Shown here piece after piece: positions 1 to 7,841 of a stretch of 64,000 bases of DNA. The DNA lies in assembly GCA_017646625.1 (NCBI GenBank), contig JAGCMF010000029.1, positions 1 to 64,000 of the forward strand. Reading direction: 5' to 3'. How positions within the stretch are numbered: the first letter of the stretch is position 1; each line of letters opens with the position of its first letter. The DNA is from Alistipes sp. GTDB taxonomy: Bacteria; Bacteroidota; Bacteroidia; Bacteroidales; Rikenellaceae. The notes under the pieces are model-generated. The model ran no database searches. It was not told the origin of the DNA and saw only the letters and a program-made list of their open reading frames with translations. The translations under genes were made by a program, and so were the position numbers.

Positions 1-240
1 AGAGCAAATTATTGTCATTTTATTCATCTAACATTCAAACGCAGTCCCACTAAATAATCTAACAACCATTTGAGTTATATGGCAACCGAAGCGTAATATG
101 AAAATTCTCAGTGTAACAAAAATAAAAATTATTTTTTGTTTGTCCTCACTAAATAAGTAGATTTTCCAAGGTGTTTTTTAGGTATCCTTTTGCGTAGTGG
201 TGACCAAAAGTGACCATTTTTGAGGTTTTGGCAAAAAGAG
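1..240. other. AT-rich gene-free left edge
   Basis: No supportable gene on either strand. The stretch is AT-rich with short open frames only. It contains a short direct repeat (two GTGACCA copies separated by AAAA, around 200-220). The first 30 bases resemble the right half of the dyad at 11483-11508 (shared CAAATTATTGTCA followed by ATTCATCT), but the left half would lie outside the window. Confidence 0.5.
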
Positions 241-280
241 AAACCCTGCAAGTATTGTTTATCAACTACTTACAGGGTTT
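241..280. terminator. Imperfect 14-bp hairpin beside the tRNA-Leu fragment
   Basis: Arms at 241-254 and 267-280 (AAACCCTGCAAGTA and its near-perfect complement, one mismatch) are flanked by A-rich and T-rich stretches, so the hairpin could stop transcription in either direction. It lies directly downstream, on the minus strand, of the 21-base tRNA-Leu 3' copy. That is where the original tRNA terminator would lie if an insertion later separated the two. Confidence 0.55.
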
Positions 281-285
281 TGTTG

Positions 286-306
286 TACTCGGAACCGGGG
301 TCGAAC
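286..306 (-). repeat. 21-base copy of the tRNA-Leu 3' end (possible att scar)
   Basis: These 21 bases are identical to 561-581, the 3' end (T-arm 3' side, acceptor strand and discriminator A) of the intact tRNA-Leu gene. Identity stops abruptly on both sides. A direct repeat of a tRNA 3' end downstream of the intact gene and in the same orientation is the usual mark left by tyrosine-recombinase elements that integrate into tRNA genes. Here the two copies enclose only about 254 bases, too little for an element, so this is at most a relic. Confidence 0.6.
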
Positions 307-524
307 TGCGAAGCAGTAGCGCGAACGCATATAAGCGCAGACTATAGTCGAGCAATAAACATAATCTTGTTCGCGCAACCGGCGATAAGTGAGCACAGCG
401 ATTCGGAGTGCAAAGTACGAGAGTAAGGCGTAGCCTGCAAGGGGAATATATAGTGTACAAGCTCGCTTGTGGAAACTATATATCACCATTGCGTAGTCTG
501 CAAAGCAGACCTCTCGCACGCTAC
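307..524. other. Structured spacer between the two tRNA-Leu 3' copies
   Basis: No credible gene. The minus strand is open for about 113 codons but runs through the tRNA and the hairpins, so I do not call it. Strong palindromes are present: 446-483 forms a long interrupted hairpin (outer arms ATATATAGT, inner arms ACAAGC) and 496-510 is a 6-bp stem with a 3-base loop (GTCTGC-aaa-GCAGAC). The stretch could be the remains of an inserted element or a structured intergenic repeat. Confidence 0.45.
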
Positions 525-558
525 AAACAAAAAAAGAGAAGCCATAAAGCTTCTCTTT
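525..558 (-). terminator. Rho-independent terminator of tRNA-Leu
   Basis: A perfect 10-bp stem (533-542 with 549-558) is followed, reading the minus strand, by a run of T (A-run at 528-535). It starts 2 bases after the 3' end of the tRNA gene, so it very likely ends that transcript. Confidence 0.8.
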
Positions 559-560
559 AG

Positions 561-646
561 TACTCGGAACCGGGGTCGAACCGGTACGGGCATTACTGCC
601 CACAGGATTTTAAGTCCGGCGTGTCTACCTATTCCACCATCCGAGC
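561..646 (-). tRNA. tRNA-Leu (anticodon UAA)
   Basis: The reverse complement folds as a class II tRNA. The acceptor starts GCTCGGA and pairs with TCCGAGT (G1:U72, common for this tRNA), followed by discriminator A. The D arm contains TGGTGGAATAGGTAGACAC, the anticodon loop ACTTAAAAT places UAA at the anticodon, a long variable arm (GGGCAGTAATGCCC) is present, and the T arm has GGTTCGACCCC. CCA is not encoded. It lies 93 bases downstream of the MmcQ/YjbR gene on the same strand and is followed by its own terminator. Its 3' end is duplicated at 286-306. Confidence 0.96.
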
Positions 647-739
647 AACCTGATCTCGTTAAAGACGTCGCAAATGTACGATATTTTATTTAATTCTGCA
701 ACATTTCGCCCATTATACTATAGTCTGCAGATAGATATT

Positions 740-1120
740 TCATTGCGCCTCATGCTCTTTTACTGCCTCAAGAATCTCCTGTCGTAGTGCCCGTGGCGTC
801 ACATTCTTGTTTATCACCAATATACAGGAGTTGTATATCTGTTTATAGATGAAACTATCAGTGAGGTCGCCGATGAGAGATATAGAGTTCCAATGTCGTT
901 TGTTGAAGTGCCACGCTGTGGTGACCTCTTCATGTCTGTCGCGCAGCTCTATGGCAAGGTCGGGGTCGCACTTGACAACAACCTTATCATGGTCGATGAT
1001 GTCGACAACAGCAAACCATTTTCCGCCAACCTTATATACGAGTGTTGTGTCGTCGAAGGGCATGGTCTCAACTGCATATGGTAGAGTTAAGCAGTAGTTG
1101 CGTATCTCCTCGATGCTCAT
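740..1120 (-). CDS. MmcQ/YjbR family protein
   Basis: This 126-residue protein has the length and pattern of the MmcQ/YjbR (DUF419) family: an N-terminal helix (EEIRNYCLTLP), a central stretch VYKVGGKWFAVVDI, and the late W-x-x-x-x-L/I segment around HWNSISL. The fold is a small double-wing, CyaY-like domain. A DNA-binding role has been proposed for the family but is not established. The start codon overlaps the stop of ispF by one base (TAATG), so translation is probably coupled. It is the last protein gene of the long minus-strand run before tRNA-Leu. Family call is good; function is unknown. Confidence 0.85.
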   Translation of the reverse strand: MSIEEIRNYCLTLPYAVETMPFDDTTLVYKVGGKWFAVVDIIDHDKVVVKCDPDLAIELRDRHEEVTTAWHFNKRHWNSISLIGDLTDSFIYKQIYNSCILVINKNVTPRALRQEILEAVKEHEAQ

Positions 1121-1599
1121 TATGCCTTGATTAGTAGTGTTACAGATGTCGCAGATACTCCCTCCTCACGACCCTCAAAACCGAGGTGCTCTGTTGTTGT
1201 TGCCTTCACAGATATGCGGTCTACATCTATGCCTACAACCTCTGCAAGGCGCATGCGCATAGTGTCGATGTGTGGGCGTAGCTTGGGGCGTTGCATAGCT
1301 ATTGTGCAGTCTATGTTGCTAATTGTATATCCTTTGTCAGTTACGATGTCGACAACGTGCTTGAGTAGCCTTCGTGAGTCGATACCCTTATACTGCATAT
1401 CGCTATCGGGGAATAGTTTGCCTATGTCGCCAAGGGCTAGAGCCCCGAGTAGTGCATCGCATATTGCGTGTATGGCAACATCGCCATCAGAGTGCGCCAC
1501 ACAACCCTTATAGTGCTCTATCTCTACACCACATAACACAAGCCTTAACCCATCTGCAAGGGCATGTACATCATATCCATGTCCAATACGTATATCCAT
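1120..1599 (-). CDS. ispF: 2-C-methyl-D-erythritol 2,4-cyclodiphosphate synthase
   Basis: IspF cyclises CDP-methylerythritol 2-phosphate to methylerythritol cyclodiphosphate in the non-mevalonate isoprenoid pathway, as a cytoplasmic trimer. The 159 residues match the family length. Expected zinc ligands are present (D10, H12 in GYDVH and H44 in AIHAICDALLGA), followed by the signature GDIGKLFPD and, near the C-terminus, the substrate-contact region VKATTTEHLGFEGREEG. It starts 2 bases after the S24/S26-like gene and overlaps the next gene by one base. Its company (protease, kinase-like, exporter genes) is not metabolic, so the linkage is probably only transcriptional. Very sure. Confidence 0.97.
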   Translation of the reverse strand: MDIRIGHGYDVHALADGLRLVLCGVEIEHYKGCVAHSDGDVAIHAICDALLGALALGDIGKLFPDSDMQYKGIDSRRLLKHVVDIVTDKGYTISNIDCTIAMQRPKLRPHIDTMRMRLAEVVGIDVDRISVKATTTEHLGFEGREEGVSATSVTLLIKA

Positions 1600-1601
1600 A
1601 G

Positions 1602-2069
1602 CTATCTTCGTTTTTTGCGTTTCATGTTACTCAATCTGCGTAATATGGCAAGCGCATAGCGACGCACTACGCGAGGTGTTCCTAACCATATCCTCTCCTT
1701 GCGCCTCCAGCTGCGTGTTGTGCAACTTACACTCTCTCCGCTACTGCGCACTACACTCTCCACTACACCAATTATCTCCTCGCGTTTGCACCTTTCGCAC
1801 TGCAAGAGGTTACCATCACCACGTAGTGTAACAATGCCGTTGCTTACATCAATCACGCGATGTACTATGATGTGTCCATCGTCAGCACGGAACATGGCAA
1901 TGCGCCCCATAATCTCATCCTCGGTATATGTGCGACGTAGGACAATCTCATCGTCGCCAAAGCCAAGTAGAGGTAGCATACTATGGCCCTTGACGTGCAT
2001 CTTAAATAGTGCTCCTGGCTCTACGATGCTCTCAATATTGAGCTTCGATATATCTGCTAAATTACTCAT
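1602..2069 (-). CDS. S24/S26-type serine protease-like protein
   Basis: This 155-residue protein carries a signal-peptidase/LexA-like core: G-H-S30-M-L-P with a serine in the nucleophile position, then GRIAMFR and H70-R-V in the place where S26 enzymes carry their general base. A His there is typical of the Ser/His (S26B-like) subgroup. There is no transmembrane anchor, unlike true signal peptidases, and the C-terminal 45 residues are strongly basic (ends NMKRKKRR). I chose the ATG at 2069, one base after the stop of the kinase-like gene, over an ATG 15 codons upstream inside that gene. In Bacteroidota such proteins occur beside HPr-kinase-like proteins and ABC exporters, as here; substrate unknown. 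Confidence 0.75.
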   Translation of the reverse strand: MSNLADISKLNIESIVEPGALFKMHVKGHSMLPLLGFGDDEIVLRRTYTEDEIMGRIAMFRADDGHIIVHRVIDVSNGIVTLRGDGNLLQCERCKREEIIGVVESVVRSSGESVSCTTRSWRRKERIWLGTPRVVRRYALAILRRLSNMKRKKRR

Positions 2070-2070
2070 G

Positions 2071-2955
2071 CTAATCAAGTATTGTTGTGCGAGATAACTC
2101 TGCCGCAGCAGCATTAGGAAGACACTCGAGACGATATAGTGGTGTCTTGCTAATAACCTTTCCTATCGTTGCACACATCATATCTTGCAACCTCTCATCA
2201 TGAGCAAAGAGGGGTGGGCATGAGGGTAGTAGTGCACCTATGGCGAGTATTGTTGGGAGTCTCTGTATCTTGTTGTAGGGTGCCTGCGCCAGGCGGCAGA
2301 AACCAGCGATGGGGTAGTCCTCATTCTTGTAGCATGGTGTCTTGCCACTCCATGGTGAGCCATATACGCGTGCTACACCATCAACAACACGCACAATAGG
2401 TGAGTCGTCATTAAGGAGTCTTGCGCCAGTGATATTCTCGCGCCATAGACGTGTGTGGGTGCTCTTACCTGTGCCAGACTCGCCGAGGAAGAGTATCGCT
2501 GCACCATCGCACGTTATGCATGAGGAGTGTATCGCTACACCACCCATAGGTGCCATAACAACGCCAAACATCACCCATATGCCGAAGCGCATGATAGATA
2601 TATCTATGCCATCGTGGGTCGCAATATTTGTTGTGATACTATTTGTTGTCGTGTTGATATGAAAGAGTGTCGTTGCCGCACCCTCCATACGTCGCTTGAT
2701 GGCATACATATAGCCGTCAGGTGTGCGCATGAAGCGACTATCGGCATCTGCCTCGAGAACATAAGATGTAGATAGCTCCTCACTCACGCCATAAAGCTCT
2801 TCGGTGAGGTCGTTGTTGATGTGTATATGGCAGTCGGCAGTCTCTGTTGCCTCCTCTGTAGCAAATAGACGAAATCCGCGTAGTCCAGCCTCGACGAGGT
2901 CTATGTCGCTTCGTAGGCGTATGCCAGCAATAATATAGTCGTATACTCTGTTCAT
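2071..2955 (-). CDS. HPr-kinase-like (HprK C-terminal fold) protein
   Basis: This 294-residue protein has a conserved P-loop G158-ESGTGKS165 preceded by H143 and followed by LLNDDSP (D183, D184), the arrangement of the HprK/P kinase domain. The N-terminal 120 residues are not the HprK regulatory domain. No HPr or complete PTS is nearby, so phosphorylation of HPr is unlikely. Relatives act or are suspected to act on peptides in RiPP-type clusters. It is coupled to the ABC exporter (stop and start overlap by one base) and is followed after one base by the S24/S26-like gene. No PqqD-like leader-binding gene or precursor peptide is visible. Fold call good, role unknown. Confidence 0.75.
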   Translation of the reverse strand: MNRVYDYIIAGIRLRSDIDLVEAGLRGFRLFATEEATETADCHIHINNDLTEELYGVSEELSTSYVLEADADSRFMRTPDGYMYAIKRRMEGAATTLFHINTTTNSITTNIATHDGIDISIMRFGIWVMFGVVMAPMGGVAIHSSCITCDGAAILFLGESGTGKSTHTRLWRENITGARLLNDDSPIVRVVDGVARVYGSPWSGKTPCYKNEDYPIAGFCRLAQAPYNKIQRLPTILAIGALLPSCPPLFAHDERLQDMMCATIGKVISKTPLYRLECLPNAAAAELSRTTILD

Positions 2956-4649
2956 TAGTCAAGTGAAATTATACGGTCACAATACTCAAGTGAGCTGTCA
3001 CGGTGTGCAATAACCACTATGGTTAGTGCTCTATTCTTGTTCGATAGTGTGCGAATAGCGTTATTAATATTCTCCTCTGTGCGGTCGTCAAGGGCTGATG
3101 TGGCCTCGTCAAAGAAGAGCACATCTGCACCTTTGTATAATGCGCGTGCTATACCTATACGCTGACGCTGGCCACCAGATAGCCTGCTTCCCTGCTCGCC
3201 AATACGTGAGTTTACACCATCGGGAAGGGTGCTTACAAAATCCTTGAGGTCGGCAAGCTTAATAACCTCATTAATACGATTATGGTCTATAGAATCCTTG
3301 TCGTAGCCAAGGGCTATGTTATCAATCACTGTTCCGTCAGCTATAAAGACACTCTGCGAGACGTAACCTATACTATTCTGCCATCTGCGCATATTGCTTG
3401 CATCGAGCTTTGTAGCATCTACATATATGGCACCTGATGTTGCAGGGTATAGTCCGAGGATAAGGTTGAAGAGTGTAGTCTTGCCAGCTCCCGAACTACC
3501 CTTGATGCCAATACGTTCACCCTTGCGTATAGTAAGTGAGAAGTTAGATATGGTATTGCTATGTGCATCGTCAAAGCGGAACGACAGATCGTCTATGCGT
3601 AGCTCCCTTTCAAACGCAATACGTTCGTTACATACCTCGGGCACTCTCTGTGTAGCCTCAATATCTGCCTCGGCAAGTGTATCTATAGAGTAGCGGTTGT
3701 AGCGTATGGTGCTCCAACTTGACATCATGCTCCTTATCGATGGGATGAGGCGTATTGCTGCCACTGCAAATATACCAAACATGACAGCTGTGTTGCCACT
3801 ATCTGTGATGCTGATGAGCATGAGTGTGGCAAGGCCAATGGTCAAACCTACCTCTGTAAACATCTGTGGTAGCATGCTTATGATGGCGTTTCGCTTACGT
3901 AGTGCTACAACCTCGTCCATAGCTCTCTCAAAGCGACTCAACATCTGTGGGAAGGCACCTCCAATCTCTATGTCGGCATATCCTCGGAATGTCTCTGCTA
4001 CGATGCGACTCTTTGTCCTCTGTGCCTCGTTCTCACGTTCACCTATGTTGTGCAGACGGCGACGCATGGTGAGGTAGAAGAAGATGATGATGGGCATAAA
4101 TACACACGCGGCGATGAGTGCTGCGGTAATGTTATACCAGAGTAGTGCTCCCATGATGAGTAGTAAGAGTAGTGTCTCGCTAATGATGGCAGCAACAGGC
4201 TTTAATACGCCTGCAACAAACATCAGACTCACAACATTGACGTTGCGCGTGAGGAGTGCCGAGTTGCTACTCTTCACGAAGCTCAATCCTCTATTGTGAT
4301 ACGATATATATAGACTCTCCGAGAGATGCTTATATAGTGCATATATGAAGTCTCGTTCATGGCGATATAGTAGCAGCACAAGGGTGTTCTTAAGAGTGAT
4401 CAAGGCGACCACAGCAACGCACACCACGATGACAAACATCTCATATGAGTCCACGTTGAGCATCTCAAATGCAGCTCTAACATGTGGGTTGGATGTTGCG
4501 TTGTCGCTATCGAGGATGAGAATAAGTGCTGGGATGAGGGTTGCTATACCCACAAAGTTGAGTAGTGCACGTAGAAATATCGTAATCACGACACCCACGG
4601 CACGACCTCGAAAACTCTGCGGTATGATGCTTATAAGTTTGCTACTCAT
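2955..4649 (-). CDS. ABC transporter, fused membrane and ATPase domains
   Basis: A 564-residue type I ABC half-transporter: about six membrane helices in residues 1-320, then a nucleotide-binding domain with Walker A GSSGAGKTT, signature LSGGQRQRIGIARAL, Walker B VLFFDEATSALD and a switch His in VIAHRD. It probably acts as a homodimeric exporter in the inner membrane. No N-terminal C39 peptidase domain is present, so any leader removal would need a separate protease; the S24/S26-like gene two positions downstream is a candidate. It follows addA by 21 bases and overlaps the kinase-like gene by one base. Substrate unknown. Confidence 0.88.
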   Translation of the reverse strand: MSSKLISIIPQSFRGRAVGVVITIFLRALLNFVGIATLIPALILILDSDNATSNPHVRAAFEMLNVDSYEMFVIVVCVAVVALITLKNTLVLLLYRHERDFIYALYKHLSESLYISYHNRGLSFVKSSNSALLTRNVNVVSLMFVAGVLKPVAAIISETLLLLLIMGALLWYNITAALIAACVFMPIIIFFYLTMRRRLHNIGERENEAQRTKSRIVAETFRGYADIEIGGAFPQMLSRFERAMDEVVALRKRNAIISMLPQMFTEVGLTIGLATLMLISITDSGNTAVMFGIFAVAAIRLIPSIRSMMSSWSTIRYNRYSIDTLAEADIEATQRVPEVCNERIAFERELRIDDLSFRFDDAHSNTISNFSLTIRKGERIGIKGSSGAGKTTLFNLILGLYPATSGAIYVDATKLDASNMRRWQNSIGYVSQSVFIADGTVIDNIALGYDKDSIDHNRINEVIKLADLKDFVSTLPDGVNSRIGEQGSRLSGGQRQRIGIARALYKGADVLFFDEATSALDDRTEENINNAIRTLSNKNRALTIVVIAHRDSSLEYCDRIISLD

Positions 4650-4670
4650 ATGCTTCTAATCTGTTAATCC

Positions 4671-7600
4671 CTACGCCTCAACCTTCTCAACCTCATTAAG
4701 TGCCACATACCAGACATAACCCTCAACATTGCTATAACACTTCATGTCGCGCAATGCAGCGATGTATAGTGCCACCTGGTTTGTGTAGTTATTACTCTTG
4801 ACCTTGCCAAACTTATAGTCAACGACTATGGCTGTGTTACCCTTTATCATCACGCGGTCAGGACGTCGTGTGCCATCCTTAAGGATGATGTCTGCCTCGT
4901 ACTTAATGTCGTCCCACTCGTCGCTAAACCACTTGCCGATGGTCTCATGCTGCATGGCCTCTTCAACGTTGGTGGCAATGGCTGTAGCATCCTTATCACT
5001 GATGGCGCCCTCCTTGACTTTGTTGCGTAGCGCCTCCTTTACGTCATCATATGTCGCAGCGCCTGCAAAGATGTCGTGAAGCATGATGCCATTGCGTAGT
5101 GATGATACACTCTCAATGAGTCCATCTTCGGCAAAACGATGTGTCGGGAAGTGTACCTTGACAGATGGCTTATTTGTGGTATAACAATCCAAAAGTATGT
5201 CGGTCGATGCGCTATTGTCACCCTCATCAAGGTCTGGTGTTGTCACACTGCCGTAGCTGTATGGTATGTATAATATGCCTCTTTCGTCTGTGACAGGGTC
5301 ATGCTGTTGGCATACGCAGGTTATGCCATACATGACGTATTGGATGATACTCTGGTTATTTTGCTTTTCTTCGTTATTTAGCCTCTTGGGAATGTATATA
5401 TATAACTCCCTCGATGCACGTGTCACTGCAACATATAGTAGATTGATGGCATCCACATGGTACATGACATACTCACGATAGTATGCCTCGGAGAATGCAG
5501 AGTCCTTCATCTTGTCAAAGCGTGTGGGGTAGTAACCGATATCAGATACTATCTTGTCACTCGTCTCGGACCATACTATTGGATTTAGGCTATGGTGAGG
5601 TATTGTACTCCAACTTGCTTGTGGGATGATGACGACGTCGCGTTCGAGACCCTTCGACTTGTGTATTGTGGTAATCTCGATAGTGTCATCTGTCATCTCC
5701 ACAATGATGGAGTCATCCTTGCCCCTCTTATCCCACCACTCGAGATATTGCTGTATGTCGGCCATGCGCGCTGTCGAGAAACTTATAATCTGCTCGTGCA
5801 TAGCCTGTATGTAGGCAATGCTATCTTTGCGCTTGTGAAGCTCAAAGCGCGAGATTATGGTCTCGAAGGCCTCCATGGGCGATAGTTGGGAGATGGCGTG
5901 AAGTGTTGCAAGCTCCTCCTCGGTGAACTTATGGTCAAAGCTATGACCTACAAAGCTGTTGTATATGCCTCGTTCAATGTCGTTATTGCTATTTATTGAG
6001 AGTCGCATTATGGCGATGATGAACATGATGACATCGCAACTCTCAAGTGTTAACGACTCTGGAATGAGGATATTGAATCCTTTCTCGCCGTGCGATGTGA
6101 ACCTCCTCTCCTTATATAGAAATAACTCTCTGGCAACACTCTTTGCTTCGTTGTTGTTTCGTACAACGATGAGCATGTCGCGGTAACGGTAACCACGTGA
6201 CTTGGCACTCTCTATAGCCTCGATAAATGGTGCTACCTCGTATATATCCTTGTCGTAGAGAGTGGCCTGTACGTAACCACTATCTTTGTGGTCTGAAGCT
6301 ATCTCCTGCTCGCAGTCGGTATATGCCTGCGATATGATGTCGTACAACTCCGAGTGCACCTCATCTGTTATCTTATAGTTGCTCTTTGCCTCATCAAGAA
6401 GTGAGTTTAGATTTTGGTTAACCATTGACACGGCATTCTTGATGAGAGAGTTGTTGAACTTTATGACATTGCCGAGACTGCGGTAGTTCTTCTTAAGTGG
6501 TATTGCCTGAATCTCATCATGACCAAGGTCATTTTTTACATCGTTGCCCAGCAGTCGCCAGCTGCCACCACGCCAGCGATATATCGACTGCTTGATGTCG
6601 CCAACAATGAATATTGAGGCCTTGGGGTTTGAGTCCAACGCCTCCTTGAGTAGTGGTAGCATGTTGTTCCACTCACGCACCGACGTGTCCTGAAACTCAT
6701 CAATCATGTAGTGGTCGTATCTGTTACCTACCTTCTCATATATGAATGGGGCATTGTTGTCGTCGATGAACTTCGCGAGGATATCCTTCGTATTGCTCAA
6801 TAATATGGTGTTCTCCGCATCGCAGATGCTCTTTGCCTCACGCTTTAGGTCGCCAATAAGTGCAAAGGTGCGGTAGTTCATGAGCAGAAGTGCCATTGTG
6901 GCGTCATATGTCTCGAACATCTTCTGCAGCTCATAGATGGGTCGTAGCAGAGGGTGTAGCTCACTCGCCGCAGCAGTAACATTTGCCGAGGGCTTCTTCG
7001 AGCAACACTCATCGATGTTATTCATAGCCTTGCAAAAGATTTTGCCGGGTGCCTTGGTACCACCATTGGCATAGCCAATAAGACTCTTTGCAAAGCTATT
7101 GTTGCCCTGCTTGAAGTCTGTGACCTGCACGCCATACTTGCTCATGATATCTACGCACTGTCGTCCTAAATTTTGTAGTTTCTCATGACATTTGTCTCTG
7201 TGTGCCTCAATCCTATTCATAATGTTGCGCAGGGTATCTTTGTCTATATCCTCGCGCATCATCTTTGCGCCATTCTCCTTGAATAACTCAGCGCCAATCT
7301 GGCGGAGATCCTTGCGCATATTCCACTCGTTACCATCCATGAGTCTCTCCTCCGCATAGTCCAACATCCAGCGGCGTAGTGTAGCATCAGAGTGGAAGTT
7401 GTCGATGAGCTTATCGACACTTCGTTCGATGATAAGATCGGCATCTATCTCGAGATTGTAGCTAAGGTCTAGACCTAACTCTTTGATGAAGGCGCGAAGG
7501 ATGCGCTGGTAGAAGCGGTCGATGGTGAGCACACTGAAACGTGAGTAGTCATGAAGGATGCGTGTGCGAGCCTTAAGGGCACCATCTCTAATCTGCTGCT

Positions 7601-7841
7601 CCGAGAGGCCCAATGCCTTTATTATCTCATTGAGATATTTGCTCTTCTTGCCAGCTGCAAGGGTGTGTATCTCATTCAAGATTCGTGACTTCATCTCCTC
7701 GGTAGCCTTGTTGGTGAATGTCACAGCAAGGATATTGCGATAGAGCTCGGGGTTCTCTATCACATCACATATATATTTGAGTGCCAGCTGGTATGTCTTG
7801 CCAGATCCAGCACTTGCACTTAATATCTTCGCACGTTTCAT
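4671..7841 (-). CDS. addA: AddA-like UvrD helicase/nuclease
   Basis: This 1056-residue protein is a superfamily 1A helicase with a C-terminal RecB-type nuclease. Walker A is ASAGSGKT at the extreme N-terminus (K15), followed by AVTFTNKAT (motif Ia), MIDEFQDTS (Walker B), VGDIKQSIYRWRGG (motif III), TTIHKSKGLE (motif V) and LLYVAVTRA (motif VI). The nuclease motif is D995 ... D1008-Y-K1010. With AddB it should resect double-strand breaks for RecA-dependent repair. The gene begins inside the end of addB (4-base ATGA overlap), as expected for subunits made in equal amounts. No frameshift or lost motif seen. Confidence 0.92.
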   Translation of the reverse strand: MKRAKILSASAGSGKTYQLALKYICDVIENPELYRNILAVTFTNKATEEMKSRILNEIHTLAAGKKSKYLNEIIKALGLSEQQIRDGALKARTRILHDYSRFSVLTIDRFYQRILRAFIKELGLDLSYNLEIDADLIIERSVDKLIDNFHSDATLRRWMLDYAEERLMDGNEWNMRKDLRQIGAELFKENGAKMMREDIDKDTLRNIMNRIEAHRDKCHEKLQNLGRQCVDIMSKYGVQVTDFKQGNNSFAKSLIGYANGGTKAPGKIFCKAMNNIDECCSKKPSANVTAAASELHPLLRPIYELQKMFETYDATMALLLMNYRTFALIGDLKREAKSICDAENTILLSNTKDILAKFIDDNNAPFIYEKVGNRYDHYMIDEFQDTSVREWNNMLPLLKEALDSNPKASIFIVGDIKQSIYRWRGGSWRLLGNDVKNDLGHDEIQAIPLKKNYRSLGNVIKFNNSLIKNAVSMVNQNLNSLLDEAKSNYKITDEVHSELYDIISQAYTDCEQEIASDHKDSGYVQATLYDKDIYEVAPFIEAIESAKSRGYRYRDMLIVVRNNNEAKSVARELFLYKERRFTSHGEKGFNILIPESLTLESCDVIMFIIAIMRLSINSNNDIERGIYNSFVGHSFDHKFTEEELATLHAISQLSPMEAFETIISRFELHKRKDSIAYIQAMHEQIISFSTARMADIQQYLEWWDKRGKDDSIIVEMTDDTIEITTIHKSKGLERDVVIIPQASWSTIPHHSLNPIVWSETSDKIVSDIGYYPTRFDKMKDSAFSEAYYREYVMYHVDAINLLYVAVTRASRELYIYIPKRLNNEEKQNNQSIIQYVMYGITCVCQQHDPVTDERGILYIPYSYGSVTTPDLDEGDNSASTDILLDCYTTNKPSVKVHFPTHRFAEDGLIESVSSLRNGIMLHDIFAGAATYDDVKEALRNKVKEGAISDKDATAIATNVEEAMQHETIGKWFSDEWDDIKYEADIILKDGTRRPDRVMIKGNTAIVVDYKFGKVKSNNYTNQVALYIAALRDMKCYSNVEGYVWYVALNEVEKVEA

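Noticed and set aside
262..603. 113-codon open frame on the minus strand through the tRNA-Leu region
   Set aside because: It begins inside the tRNA gene, crosses the terminator hairpin and the palindromic insert, and has no family resemblance. The openness is explained by the repeated tRNA sequence and palindromes.
2071..2955. Genuine HPr kinase/phosphorylase
   Set aside because: The N-terminal HprK domain is missing and no HPr gene is present; only the kinase-type P-loop fold is supported.
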